A stretch of DNA of 64,000 nt, taken from assembly GCF_032854445.1 (NCBI RefSeq), contig NC_088304.1, forward strand, positions 11,049,704 to 11,113,703. Direction: 5' to 3'. Each line of letters starts with the position of its first letter. Position 1 is the first letter of the stretch. The DNA is from Liolophura sinensis. Lineage: Eukaryota > Mollusca > Polyplacophora > Chitonida > Chitonidae. Position numbers and translations under genes: made by a program. Below, one piece after another: positions 12,301-24,300 of the stretch. The notes under the pieces are model-generated. The model was not told where the DNA came from. It did not search any database and saw nothing but the letters and a program-made list of their open reading frames with translations.

Positions 12301-15300
12301 TACGAAGACAAAATATCTTCTCATACCCCCTCTCACTAAAAAGAAAATAAACTCACCACCCTCTCTTAAAATATGTGACAATGAAATAGAAAGATTTTCT
12401 AAATTCAGATTTCGAATTTCTTGGAATGGTCTTCAATTCCAATCTTAACTGGACTTCCCATATCGACTATATTAGTGCAAAGGTGTCTAGAAGTCTCGGG
12501 TTGATAATCTACATAAAGCATTCTGTTAACAAGAAATCATTATTTTTTTCTGTATTTTTCTCTTATATATCATATATCCTTACATTTCATACGGAAACAT
12601 CATATGGGGCAATACATATCGAAGTCATCTTACACCCTTACAGATCCTCCAGAAACGCGTCATTCGAACTATCACTTATTCAAATCACATATGGTAAGGT
12701 CCAATTTTCCCACTAGTACAGGCACAATAAACCAGGAAAACACCCACTTGAAATTTTTCTTCTTGTTTTTAAGACAGATATGAAAGGGAAATCTAAAAAT
12801 TTAAGTTTTTGGAATTTGCCATCCCGGAAATACACCTGCACATTTCTTTTGGTGGTGTGAATACAATTAGAGCAGTGCACCTGCTTTTATCCAAATGTAG
12901 AAGTACAGACAAATTTCTGCCGTGGTTTATTCTCACATATTTACTCACCTATAATACTTTGATCTTTCCTTCTTTACCTACATATTTGTCCAACACACCG
13001 AGTTCTTTGTTACTTTATTCTCATACCTCGCAAACCTTTTTCCTTTCTAACATTTTAGCGAATTTGTACCTTGATTGTTATCACCATAGGGTAAACTCTC
13101 AGCCCCGTTAAATTGCAGATTACACTATATATTTAGTTGCCCTGGCTCGCCACAGATTGCGTCACGTCTGTTGGGTTAGACCGATAGCTCCAGTTCAGTA
13201 TCATTGTTTTAGTGTGTTATTGTATTTCAAATGTGCTGACAACACAGCATTTAGAGTAATTCTAGACCCGTGTTGTTTAATAAACTGGGTGTAACATCAC
13301 TACCTTTTTATTTTATCTAATTCTGCTTAAACCATGGCGCTAGGGGCATGTAATTTGCTACTTTTTAAGCATTTAAATGGTCAGACAGAATAAATTGACA
13401 AGAGGCCGTTTTTCACTGGATAGGTGTAACCATTTGACAGCTATCATACTCTCATTGTTGGCTTGGTTTTACTCTCTATGCTGTACGTATTTAATTATAC
13501 TAGAAATATAAAACCATTTGGGTTGGACTTGTATAAAGAGATGCAATCAGGCTATTGCCGAAGGTGAATCCCAAATAAGACAAAGAAAACTACTTTTGCA
13601 ATTAGCTTATAAAACTATGCTTACTTCTCGAATTCCATCATAAAGTACCCGGATCCCAGAGTCCTCGTGCTCTCCCGCGATGACGACGCCCACGCGAGAT
13701 TTAGTGCCTGCCCCAGGTCTTATTCCGGTCGACACGGTTACAATATACACATAATGGTCTCTTGGGTCATTGTCAATCAAGGGCGTTATGCCCCACTGGA
13801 ACAGAACACAGTAAAAGTCACTACGGTATTATGCTAAAAGGACTGGCAGCGATAATTGATTGTAAATCTTGCGTATGACCTACGGGCGACTGGAAATACA
13901 CTATAACCTCAAATTCTTCGGTGAGCGTAATTTTTCTACGTTGACACTGTGATCGACGGCCAAATTTGTCAGCGGTGTTCAGGCAGTGTATATAAATGGA
14001 TAATGTATAACTTTTTGTTGCCTTCATTTTCAGAACAGCTATGTATTGTAATAATTCAGCAATTGAAAAACTTCTCATAGCAGCATATTGATCCAACTGC
14101 CTATCCTTGCACATTGCGTCGGAAATAACAATCGCAACCTGCCTGAGGCAAGTACTAGTATTCATGCGAAAATTTTAAAAATTACATAAAAGATGAAAAA
14201 TTAGTTGTATATGGGTGTCTTCAATAATGTTTTTGATTTTTCTTTAAAGAGAAAAGACACTTACAAATATTTTTGTATGGTGGGTATTTGGGACCACATT
14301 TTGGTATGTATAGTCTTTGTGTAATACTGTTATAAGTGAGGACGTAATACATGTAAAACAAACATGTTTGCACTAGAATTTGGTCTTCGCGGCTAACAAA
14401 TGTGTTCAACCGGGATTTGGATTATATTTATATTTTTAATATGTTCATAAATATTATCATAATTCAGATTAAATGCTTATGTTTGGATACAAACAAGAAA
14501 TTTACATTTAAATAGTTTTATTAGACATGCATCACATCCTTATTCAGAACGTTATTATGAAACTACGATAAATAGCAAAAGGTGGTCCCAAATATCAACC
14601 ATACAAAAAATATTTTGAAATACACTTTTCTCCTGCAACAAAATATTGAAAAAATAAGGCCATATTTGCAGAGAAATTACGACGCTTTTTTATCGATTTT
14701 GAAATCATTTTTATGTTTGCTTCTCTTTTGAGGGATACAATCGCCGTTTTGTGATTTGCAGTCAACATTGTGTATGTTTACGATGAATTTGCGCAAGCGG
14801 CTCCAGATATCTAAACAGGCAAAGGAGCACACAGGAAGGGACATACTAGGTACATAAAATGGCGAATACAAATTATAGTTCTAAAAATGGTTACCTTCAG
14901 GAAGTCGCCACAATCTTTGTGTCTCGCCCAAACGGCCAGCAGGGCGTAGACAACCAATAGAGATATGATCGTGGCGAACACAGCGCCGTTGTTCAACAAG
15001 TCGATTTTTGTGAACACGGTCGAGAAGTCGATTTTGTTCACAGGAACGACAAAGGAGGTTGCCAGCGTGAAACTTTGAGTTAGAGGTTTTTCACAAACAC
15101 AAACCGTGGACGTCTCGGAAGAATCTACGCTCACCTACAAGTAAACAGAGAAAAAAAATCTTCGCTCACCTACAAGTAAACATACAAGTCTTTGACCCCC
15201 TTCAAGTAAACATACAAGTCTTTGCTCACCTGCTAGGAAAGATTTTAGTAAAAGCTGTATAGACAACTTCACGAATTGTCCTTAAGCATCGAATGACGAA

Positions 15301-18300
15301 ACTTTGCTCATATAAATATTTGTAGATCAATCTATGGCGTGTACTTCTATGCTATGCAATGGCTGTGAAGCAAATGTTTATGTAAACTATTTATAGATTA
15401 ATTCCCAAGTTGTGGTCGTTTTCTTGATAAACGAGTGCTGGACGTTACCAGTTTGCATCAATCCTTGCTACAAAGGTAGGGATGACCATTCTATTAGACT
15501 CTGGCGCTTATATTTAGATTTTTCTGCTACATGCAACGTTGAATGTCAACGGGTCTAAAATCAGGGACGCACTATTCGGAACATACACGCGTCACGATTT
15601 GCGTCAAAAAACTCCACCTTGGATGACACCATTTCAAAGTAGGGGGTGTTCAGGTCACAAACAACCCCATGCTAACTGCTTTACCCCTCTGCTTTGTGTG
15701 TGCATGGTCCTTTCCATGACCCTCTCGAGCACGTGTTGACAGCAGACAAGATACTGCAGCGAAATGGGGGAGGAAGGTTGTGCAATTTGCCCTGCGTTTG
15801 CGTCATTTGTGTCAAATAAATATGTAAAAGGTTAAAGCAGGCATAATAGAATAGAAATGTTGACCCTTTATAGAGTCATTGTTTTTGATTTTAGATCGGT
15901 AAATGTGGAAGAGTTGAAATTTTTGACCTCGGATGTCTGCGGCGCCTCGTTCTAAAATTTCAACTCATCCACATTTACCGGAATCAAATCAACAACAATG
16001 ACTCCATAAAGAATTATTATTTCTTAAAAAGACAACACAGCTTGGACATGAATTACTTAATTTGAGAATGTTAATGTGTGAAAACAAACCGGTTTGTTTG
16101 CTGAACTGCTTAGGTTGATTATTTCTGCCAGTGTATACATCTATGTCTGTAACAGTCCGGTCCCTTTGCTCTTGTTTTAATTGATTCCATGTTAGATGTG
16201 ATCACATCATAACATTTTTGCCTTTTGATCAATGTATGTTTTCGTAGCAAATTCTGCTTAATCCATGGTGATCAGGCTCGTGTACTTTGCTACTACTTAA
16301 GCAGTTACATCACTAGTTAGAATAAATCCTGAGTTAAATTGACAAGAGAAGGTATTTCACTGGTTACTTGTGTCCATTTGCCAGCTATCGCTGTCTGGTC
16401 TGGTTTTACTCTGGTTTTACTCTTTATGCTGGAAGTCTTTTATGTTTCTACAGCATGGGAAATATGTTAGAAACTTACCCAGCACGTGTCAGTTGACCAT
16501 GTATCTCCCTCCCAGGATCTGCACCCAACTGTGCCCACTCCGAACCCGTAATCTGACGTTATCGTACTGTCGTTAGAGGAAGTACTGTTATTCGAGGACA
16601 CGGTGTCACGCTTGTGGTGGCTATGACCTTCTGTAATGACAAAAAAGAACATTTTTTATTGATGCCACGTGGTACAATAAACAGACAGTACCGTTAGCTA
16701 GTCGTACAGAAGGGCTGGGTACTCGTTCAAAATTGCTGGCAAATGATACAGTATCATGGTGAAACTATACATTATCGTGTCTTGATTGACTCATGCTTGG
16801 ACTGATGTTTGATACCGTACTAACATATTTGGCTTATACATGTAAGACATCGGTGTGCTTTATGAGCAGAGAGAAACCTATGATTCACCGAGTTGACTGA
16901 CGAACTTTTCCTCATATGACGCAGAGATTTTCAGCCGAAGAGCGAGCCTAATGTGTAAAGCATAAGGCAAATTGGAATATGGTTGAAGTCAAATGCGGAA
17001 GTTTTACGTTTTAGCGATTGGTGGGTTACAGGTTAATAAGACTCATAGGTCGGCGTTCTTACCGAGGTTATAAGGCCGAAGACCAATGTAGACGGTTCCG
17101 GCATGTGGTAAACTTCTTTCGGGGCACATAACTTTTAGCTTGGTGTTTCCGTCGAGAGTCGAGGTCGGGGGAATCCCCGTCTTGTAATCGTACTCTGAGG
17201 ATGTTGGAAACTCTCCTGACCGGAAGTATACATCATACTTTACGTGACGTATCGATGACGTCAGAAATAGAATAATGGCATCGTGTACAGAGGTCAGTTC
17301 TAATCGGTGGTACAATAGCTGGTCGTGGTCGAGTGGTATGAAACGAGGTGTGACCGTTGTTGAAGTAATAGAGTTCGGGTTGGGGATGGACACGGTCTGT
17401 TTGACCTTGACGCCCGTGAAATTATCCAAACTGCTGACGTCACTATCCTGTCCGCTGAAGTCCATGACGAGAGCAGGGGAGGAAACTCTGGATGAGTCAC
17501 CTTCCCCATTCCACACAAACGGGTTCTCTTGGAATACCGTGGTCTGGTAACAGTTACATGTACGCAGGAATGATTAATTAATGATCGGGGCTTAGACATA
17601 TTGCAACTATATCAAGGCTAAAAGATTACAAATGAAAAACATTCAAACCCATCGGGGCCGGTGTACTATTTAGATTAATCATTCTTGTGCGAGCCTGATA
17701 ACTGTCTGAGACTTGCACAAGCCATTTCTTTACTGTTTTAACCTATCCGATAATGATACTTTTACGCACTAAGCAACTTAGCATTATAAATCAGCAAGGT
17801 AATTCGGATGAAATTCATTTTGACGATCTCAATATTTCGACTTTAATTAAGTCATTCGGAGGAGAACTGTGCCAAGTGAGGCTCTGGCACTTCGCACAGT
17901 TTTCCTCAACGTGACTTAATTTTCTTCGGAGGTACTTTGCGTGTGTATAGGTAGCTTACTTTGAAGTCAAATGTAGGGTTTTCCATAGGGAATGAGTCCT
18001 TGATATCCATACGAAGTCGTATGTCTCCCCGTTCTTTGACTCTACCGAAAAATGACTTCAGACGAAACTTCTCTGCGGCAGCTGATATTATGGAATCTTT
18101 ATAGACCTTTGACTTTTGGCCAACCACCAGAAACCTTGAAGCTGCTTTCAGTGCTTTATCGATGGCTTCTTGAAGGGGCCCTGTGACTGTCCTTGCCTAC
18201 AACACCAACGTGAATCATTTTGTTATGTGCCAGGTGATCACTACGTAATAGTTTGTAACTCTGCATCACGCAATGCAAAAGAAATGTATACTTCCACCTG

Positions 18301-21300
18301 TGCATCTTTCTACTTAATATTTATGTATCACGCTGTTATAACTTCTCAGTAATGGGAACCAAATTACGAAAACAATCCCTAGGAGCACCAGCATTAGTAA
18401 AATTAATGTGACAATACATTAACGCCAAAGAGGGAATAATGACAAAATTTGCACTTGAGCTAGGCAACTTTCAAAAGCAAAATAACATCGCCGTGTTGAA
18501 TATATGAACAGCTGAAATCCAAGTGCAACTGAAATACATATATTATCGACTATCAACTTATATACTATCATGGTATCCGATTTGAAGACCGATTTGACTC
18601 CTTCGCCCACAACATACCTTGCTTCTTTCCCACATCATTGAAAACTGTTGACTGCTTAGCCTTGCATGATTCCGCCCTAATTTCATACTTTATATACTTT
18701 TTTTAGTTTATTGGTGGTTTGTGTTAAACGTCGTTTTGGGAAATGGTCTTGCGATTTTTGACCTGGAAAGTCATTTTTGGTTGACGGCTGGTATACAGAT
18801 GTCTGTTTCGACGCATGGATTCTGTATGGAATTGTTTGGAATTAGATGACTTTCAAGTGAGGCATAACTCTTTTCATTACAGAGGGTGTATTCGCTCTTC
18901 ATGATGGCCATCGTATGTCATTTCTAAATGACGTACTCCGAAGGACATTCCTCTTGGTCAAGGACTTTGAAATGTAATCTGGATATCATGTCTATAATAC
19001 CGTCTGTCCTTCCTAGATAACTGAAAACTGGTGATTCCTTCTCTTATATGTCACTAGCTTTTTTTAGTATTTATTTTATATATCTTCGGACTTAGATTAT
19101 CTTGGGAACAGGCGTTACGATTACTGACTTGAAATCCCCGTTCATGGTATACGTGTCGTGGGGCCTCCGCGGCCGAGGAGATTAGCACGCCAGCGAGAAG
19201 CAATGACCTAGAAGCCTCTCACCAATACGGTCGCTGTGAGTTCAAGTCCAGCTCATGCTGCCATCTCTGGGAAGATCTGCCATCAACTTGCGGACGGCCG
19301 TGGGTTTTCCCGGATTCTGCACGGTTTACTTCCACCATAATGGAAGGAACGCCGTCTCATAAGTGAAACATTCTTGGGTACGGCGGAAAACAGCAAATAA
19401 GTAAATAAATAAATGGTATTCGTTTGTTTTATTACTGTTAAATGATTAATTTACCTTCGCCAAAGAAGTTACATTTTTTAACGTCCAACATTAGGTTATG
19501 GTTGTGCCAGCATATATATTTACCTTTGCCAATAACGTCATGTTTTTTACTTTCGAAAAAGGATATTGCAAAAGACTACAGCACTGACGTGTTCCCCTAG
19601 CTTATTTTCCCCTTTGTGAAAAACGCTTATTTTTTCACTGCCGCAAAGGAGATAATTTTTACGGTAGCTAAAAAAGCTCAATAATATATGCTTTCTTGCC
19701 TTGCGGTTGGGAAGTTATGGTATTGCTGACGGTTATTTGTTTTACTTCCGCCGAGCAGGTTTTGCCGACGTGTATTGTATCTGTTCTCTGAATTATGTCG
19801 GTATCCGGATCAGGAATTTTTAAAACGATTCGTCCTAACCACTGGCAGAAAGGAAAGGAATACAGAGCATTATCTCTTTGTCTGTAACGGAGACACTTTC
19901 AGGTTTTCCTTTGGCGGAGCTGTGCGGTCTGACAGTGCATTCTTTTTTTCGAAATACATTTAACAAAGGAAAAGAAAGAAAAAAATGTTGCCCGAAATTT
20001 ACCAGATTCTCCTTTCGCTTTGCCTCGTATTGTTGTTCTTGGTATGTTCGCATAAGAAAAAACGCTCGTTCGTTGTCATGGATGTCCGCTTTCTCTTTTG
20101 CTTCCGTACCCGACTTGGTGTTGTCCAAAGGGCGGTAAGTGTCTTTCAAGCTCATCTCTTTCCGCGCTGTCCGAATGTCCACGTCTGTCGGCATGACTGG
20201 AACGGCAGGCAATGCGACTCTCACCATTTTGTCAACGCTCGACAGTAAAGCTGGAAATAACAAAAGGCATTTATAGGTCATATTTTCAGATTTTTTGAAC
20301 TTGTTATTCTGTGGTCAGGGTATGTTATGCATATTATTTATTTATTTATATATTTGTCTGATTTGTCTGATAAAAGGGTACCCAAAAATAAATATATATG
20401 CTCATCTTTAAAAATTCCGACATGTCATGGACGGAGGACATTGGAACGATCATAATAATCCATCGCCGTCCGCAGTGTATTTGAGACATCTCCCAATCCC
20501 AGAGCTACAGCTGAAGCAGCGAGATGTGGATTCGAACTTACAGGAAAGAACCTCGTCAACACGGGTATCACTGAGCTCTTCGGCCACGAGAGAGTCTAAT
20601 GGGTGTATGGTTTGGTTTACTGCTTCCACAGCCATTTCCTGGAAACCAAAAAGCAATTATTTGTTAGCCAAATATACTTGATCCAATTTGGGGTGAATGT
20701 GAGGGAACGGAATCTTGGAAAAGCATTACAGCTTGATATGAACTGTTTCATTTCCTGGAGACAATAATTCACTCTGCTCTCTCTTAGCTCATATAGCGAG
20801 TAGAGGCAAATGATGAAGCTGTGGGTTTTCAAATTTTACTTGAAATATATATGGGTCATTGTTTAAAGCCTCAGAATATTGCACTGATTGTTTTATCTAA
20901 ATGCCTATACGGCATATAAGACGGAAATACCCTCTCTGTGACTGTTCGTTGTATCAGTGGGTACCCTTAATACTGCCAAAACTTTACAGTCCTTTCTACA
21001 TTCCTACTTTTGCGATGACGGTTTCTCGGTACCTGGTAACTTAGAACTTGTGCATAACAACAGTGGTCAAACCAACTTGATCCCGAATCGCTATAGCGCG
21101 GGAACAGGTAGCCCATTTCACCCAGTCGAAATACGCCACTGGTTTACTGCAAGCACCGTGTTATATTTGTTAACCGAATTATTCCCTTATCTGATGTTGG
21201 GTCATTTCTATTGCCACAACAAGTCTACATATAAGTATATATATATATATATATATACTTTTTAACCAATCTCACAATCTCTTATATATTTTAAACAATC

Positions 21301-24300
21301 TTACCAATCCATTTTCACTGATTAAATCTTTCTGTCTTACAACCGATACCATACTGCTGGTTAGATAAAACAGGGTTTCCGTAGATAAGTACATTGCTTT
21401 ATTCACTGCATTCCTCATGGCGTCGACGTAAGCCTCCATCTCCTGGTCAACAAATAACAAACAATAAGTCAGGTCACAGGAATAAGGCTGAACAAAAATG
21501 TAAGTTCGGCGGAAGCGAGTGTAAGTAAGTTCATTGTGTGCATTGCTCAACGGCTTAAAACTTGGTGTTGTATAGAGAAGACTACAGAGAAAGGAATGTC
21601 AAAGACAGAAGGCTTGATATCGCAGTGCGCATAACATGGGGCATTTCCCATTGATAGAACATCTCCAGTACGCTAGGGGTATATGACGCGAGGCCTGTGG
21701 TATAACAGGTTAACCAGGGGCTAGGGTCGTATATTTCTCGTGTTGGATTAGATCGCCACGTTGGACATATGAACATTAAACAATCAAAGCGCCACTGGGA
21801 TGCAAATTCTGATTATCCACAGCTTATACACTCCCAAAGTAACTATTTAGGTACTGACTTCATTCATTCGCCTAGAACATTCTTTGCAACTTCCCAGCAT
21901 TTCTGAAACTTCTCTTTGTATGAATCCGTCTTACTTTCGCACATTATGCATGAACGTTGTTTTGGGGATTGACCTTACGATTAATGAACGGGAACGTCCA
22001 TTTTCGTTGACGACCAGTATACATATGTCCGTTTTGGACCCCTACAGTCGCTGTCTATGAACACTTTCACCATCGCAGTCATACGCATTGTTCTTGCCTA
22101 GTTTCATGTAAGCCTGTTTCAAACTTAAATCGCACAGCCACAACACAGAACATGGTATAAAAATAAGCCGCCATCTATAACCTGTCCAAAACAATGTGCA
22201 TTATTAATGATCATGACGGTGGGAGCCATGAAGTGATTAGAATATATGACTCAATTCTGTAAGCAAATGGACACCTTTGTAAGTTTGTCTTGCAGGGCTG
22301 TGTCTTTGGGTGTCAGAAGATCGTCCCACAACACGCCCCAGGGCACAGCACTCTTGTTCCCCTGGGGCACATCTAAGGGTTGGGCACGGAGCCACGGCTC
22401 TGGATCTTCCGGAAGGGTTGAGTTATCCAAGGGCAAGGCCTGACGGAAAGATCAGAGAAATGGCCAAGATAACGAAAGTAAGAGAAGTGAAAAGGAAGAG
22501 CAATTTCTCCTCCACTCATCGGTTTGCTAGCGTCAACAGGGGCTTTCGAGAGGTTTTCTGTGGTCTCTGGTGCAGGTGTAAAGGATATAAATATACTGTA
22601 TATACTGTAGTTTATATATTTTCTTCCTATTTAAGCCCTGGAAGGCGCCACTGGACTTTTTACAAGGTCGTATATATAGCTGTTGTACTTTATATGCGCA
22701 ACTTGAGATTAGCTAGTAAGAGTTATTGCCCTTGCGCTAACATCTACGTTTTCCACTGTAGAGCTCGTTGAGCGCCTTGTAAGATAAGCTGAAGAGAACT
22801 TGTGAAATGCTTCGGTAAATCAATATTTATCCCTCTGATTTACCTCAATATGAGTTGATAGCATGTTTAAGTTTGACTAATATGATCTAACTTAGAAACT
22901 TTTTGGGTAGTGCAAACATCGTCTGAAATTATATCTTTATTGTCTGCTGACAACAACATGGGTTGTTGTTGTTGTAATTTAGGCGTTAGATGAAAGGCTG
23001 CATGTTGTTATGGGATTAAGGTAGTTTTTGCCACAAACGTGCTAGTCAGTAATTGTCAACATTCATGAGAAATTTTGAATTACTGTTACTGGTTTGATAT
23101 GGGTGACCAGTTGCAGGTCGAGCCTACTGGAAGTATGCGTTGAATGTAGCCTGTGGGCTTATCACACCTCTGTTATTTGTTACGGGTAAGTGTTAGTTTT
23201 AGCCATTTATATGTTTATGATATTGTGTTACCTCTCACATTATTCCTTTCTTTCTGGGGTCTGCAAAAGACTGCTGAAATGTGTAATATGCTGAGATGTG
23301 TAATATGCTGAAATGTGTAATATGCTGAAATGTGTAATACAGGTATATGTAAATGCACTAGCACATGAGTAGAGTATGTGACGATTGTATTGAGCTTTGA
23401 TAGGCTAAGATTCTAGTAGATTTACTTTGTGCTAATCTACTGTAATTATGTTGTGAAAGGATGTGAAATGTTAGGTTAGCATACATGTTTACACTTATTA
23501 TTTCTGCACTTACACATTTTTTAATTTTAAAACCGTCTGTCTATGTTTTTTTCATATTAAAATCATGATTATAGATTTAGACATTTTACTACAAAACTTT
23601 TGACATATTTTGCGGTAGCTTGAACACACTTGAAATGTAACTCAAGTAAGCCTCAGGTATATCTTAAATTCAGATATGCAACACCTCAATAGTACACCTC
23701 AGATAGAACTGAAATATGCCTCATTTCCCCCTCATTAGAGTTAGGGTGCGTCTGTATGAAGGTGTCTATAACAGTATTTCCTCTGTATGAGAGTGCTCTA
23801 TAACAAACTGTAAGAGTACAAATTAACCATTTAACAATGTAACATTGGGTTTGAAATACGGTTCGCAGTGCAAACGACCAAGGAAAGATTAGCTTACATG
23901 ACTGCAGCCACTTGGTACTAAAACAAATTGAAATTCACCCACCAGCGTGTTAACGACAGACGAGACACTTTCTGTGAGCCGCGAAGTTTTTTGGATGTCC
24001 CCTTCCTTGACTGACTGGGTAATATCCGTGTTTACGTCCTCAAGAAACGTGAAAACAGCACTAAGGTTCTTCTGGCCGCTGTCTTTGGCGATCGGTGGCG
24101 TTACCTGACGAGACAATCAACTGACCCTTTCAGTGAGAATACGTGGACAAATGGAACACAGCTTAAAAGATGAGAGGAAGCCGACGTCTGAGTTCAGGTA
24201 TGGGTATTCCAGCAAAATGAAATGATTAAATATTGACTTGTATGGTGATGTCAAGACTGAAGAAATATTTGGGAATTTATAAAAATATAAAACTTAAAAA

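Larger units (their letters stand above)
8640..13110 (+). mobile_element. Decayed non-LTR retrotransposon (jockey/CR1/L2-like LINE)
   Basis: It has ORF1, endonuclease and reverse transcriptase in the correct order on the plus strand, antisense to the host gene. Each is interrupted by frameshifts and stops, so the copy is dead. Boundaries are approximate: ORF1 starts at 8709, and recognisable RT-end sequence stops near 12780. Confidence 0.85.
8144..13624 (-). other. Intron 37, splits the PLAT domain
   Basis: A 5.5-kb intron filled by a 32-bp minisatellite (8477-8572), a broken plus-strand LINE (about 8640-13110) and a family C copy (13315-13500). The open frame opposite 8150-8245 is intron, because exon 37 joins directly at 8143. 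Confidence 0.8.
18197..20002 (-). other. Intron 32
   Basis: It contains two family B copies (about 18630-18830 and 19030-19150) and a plus-strand SINE (19150-19418) abutting the second. The rest is AT-rich and featureless. Confidence 0.7.

Noticed and set aside
19878-20248. Plus-strand frames of 86-87 codons
   Set aside because: They are antisense shadows of exon 32 and its intron edge.
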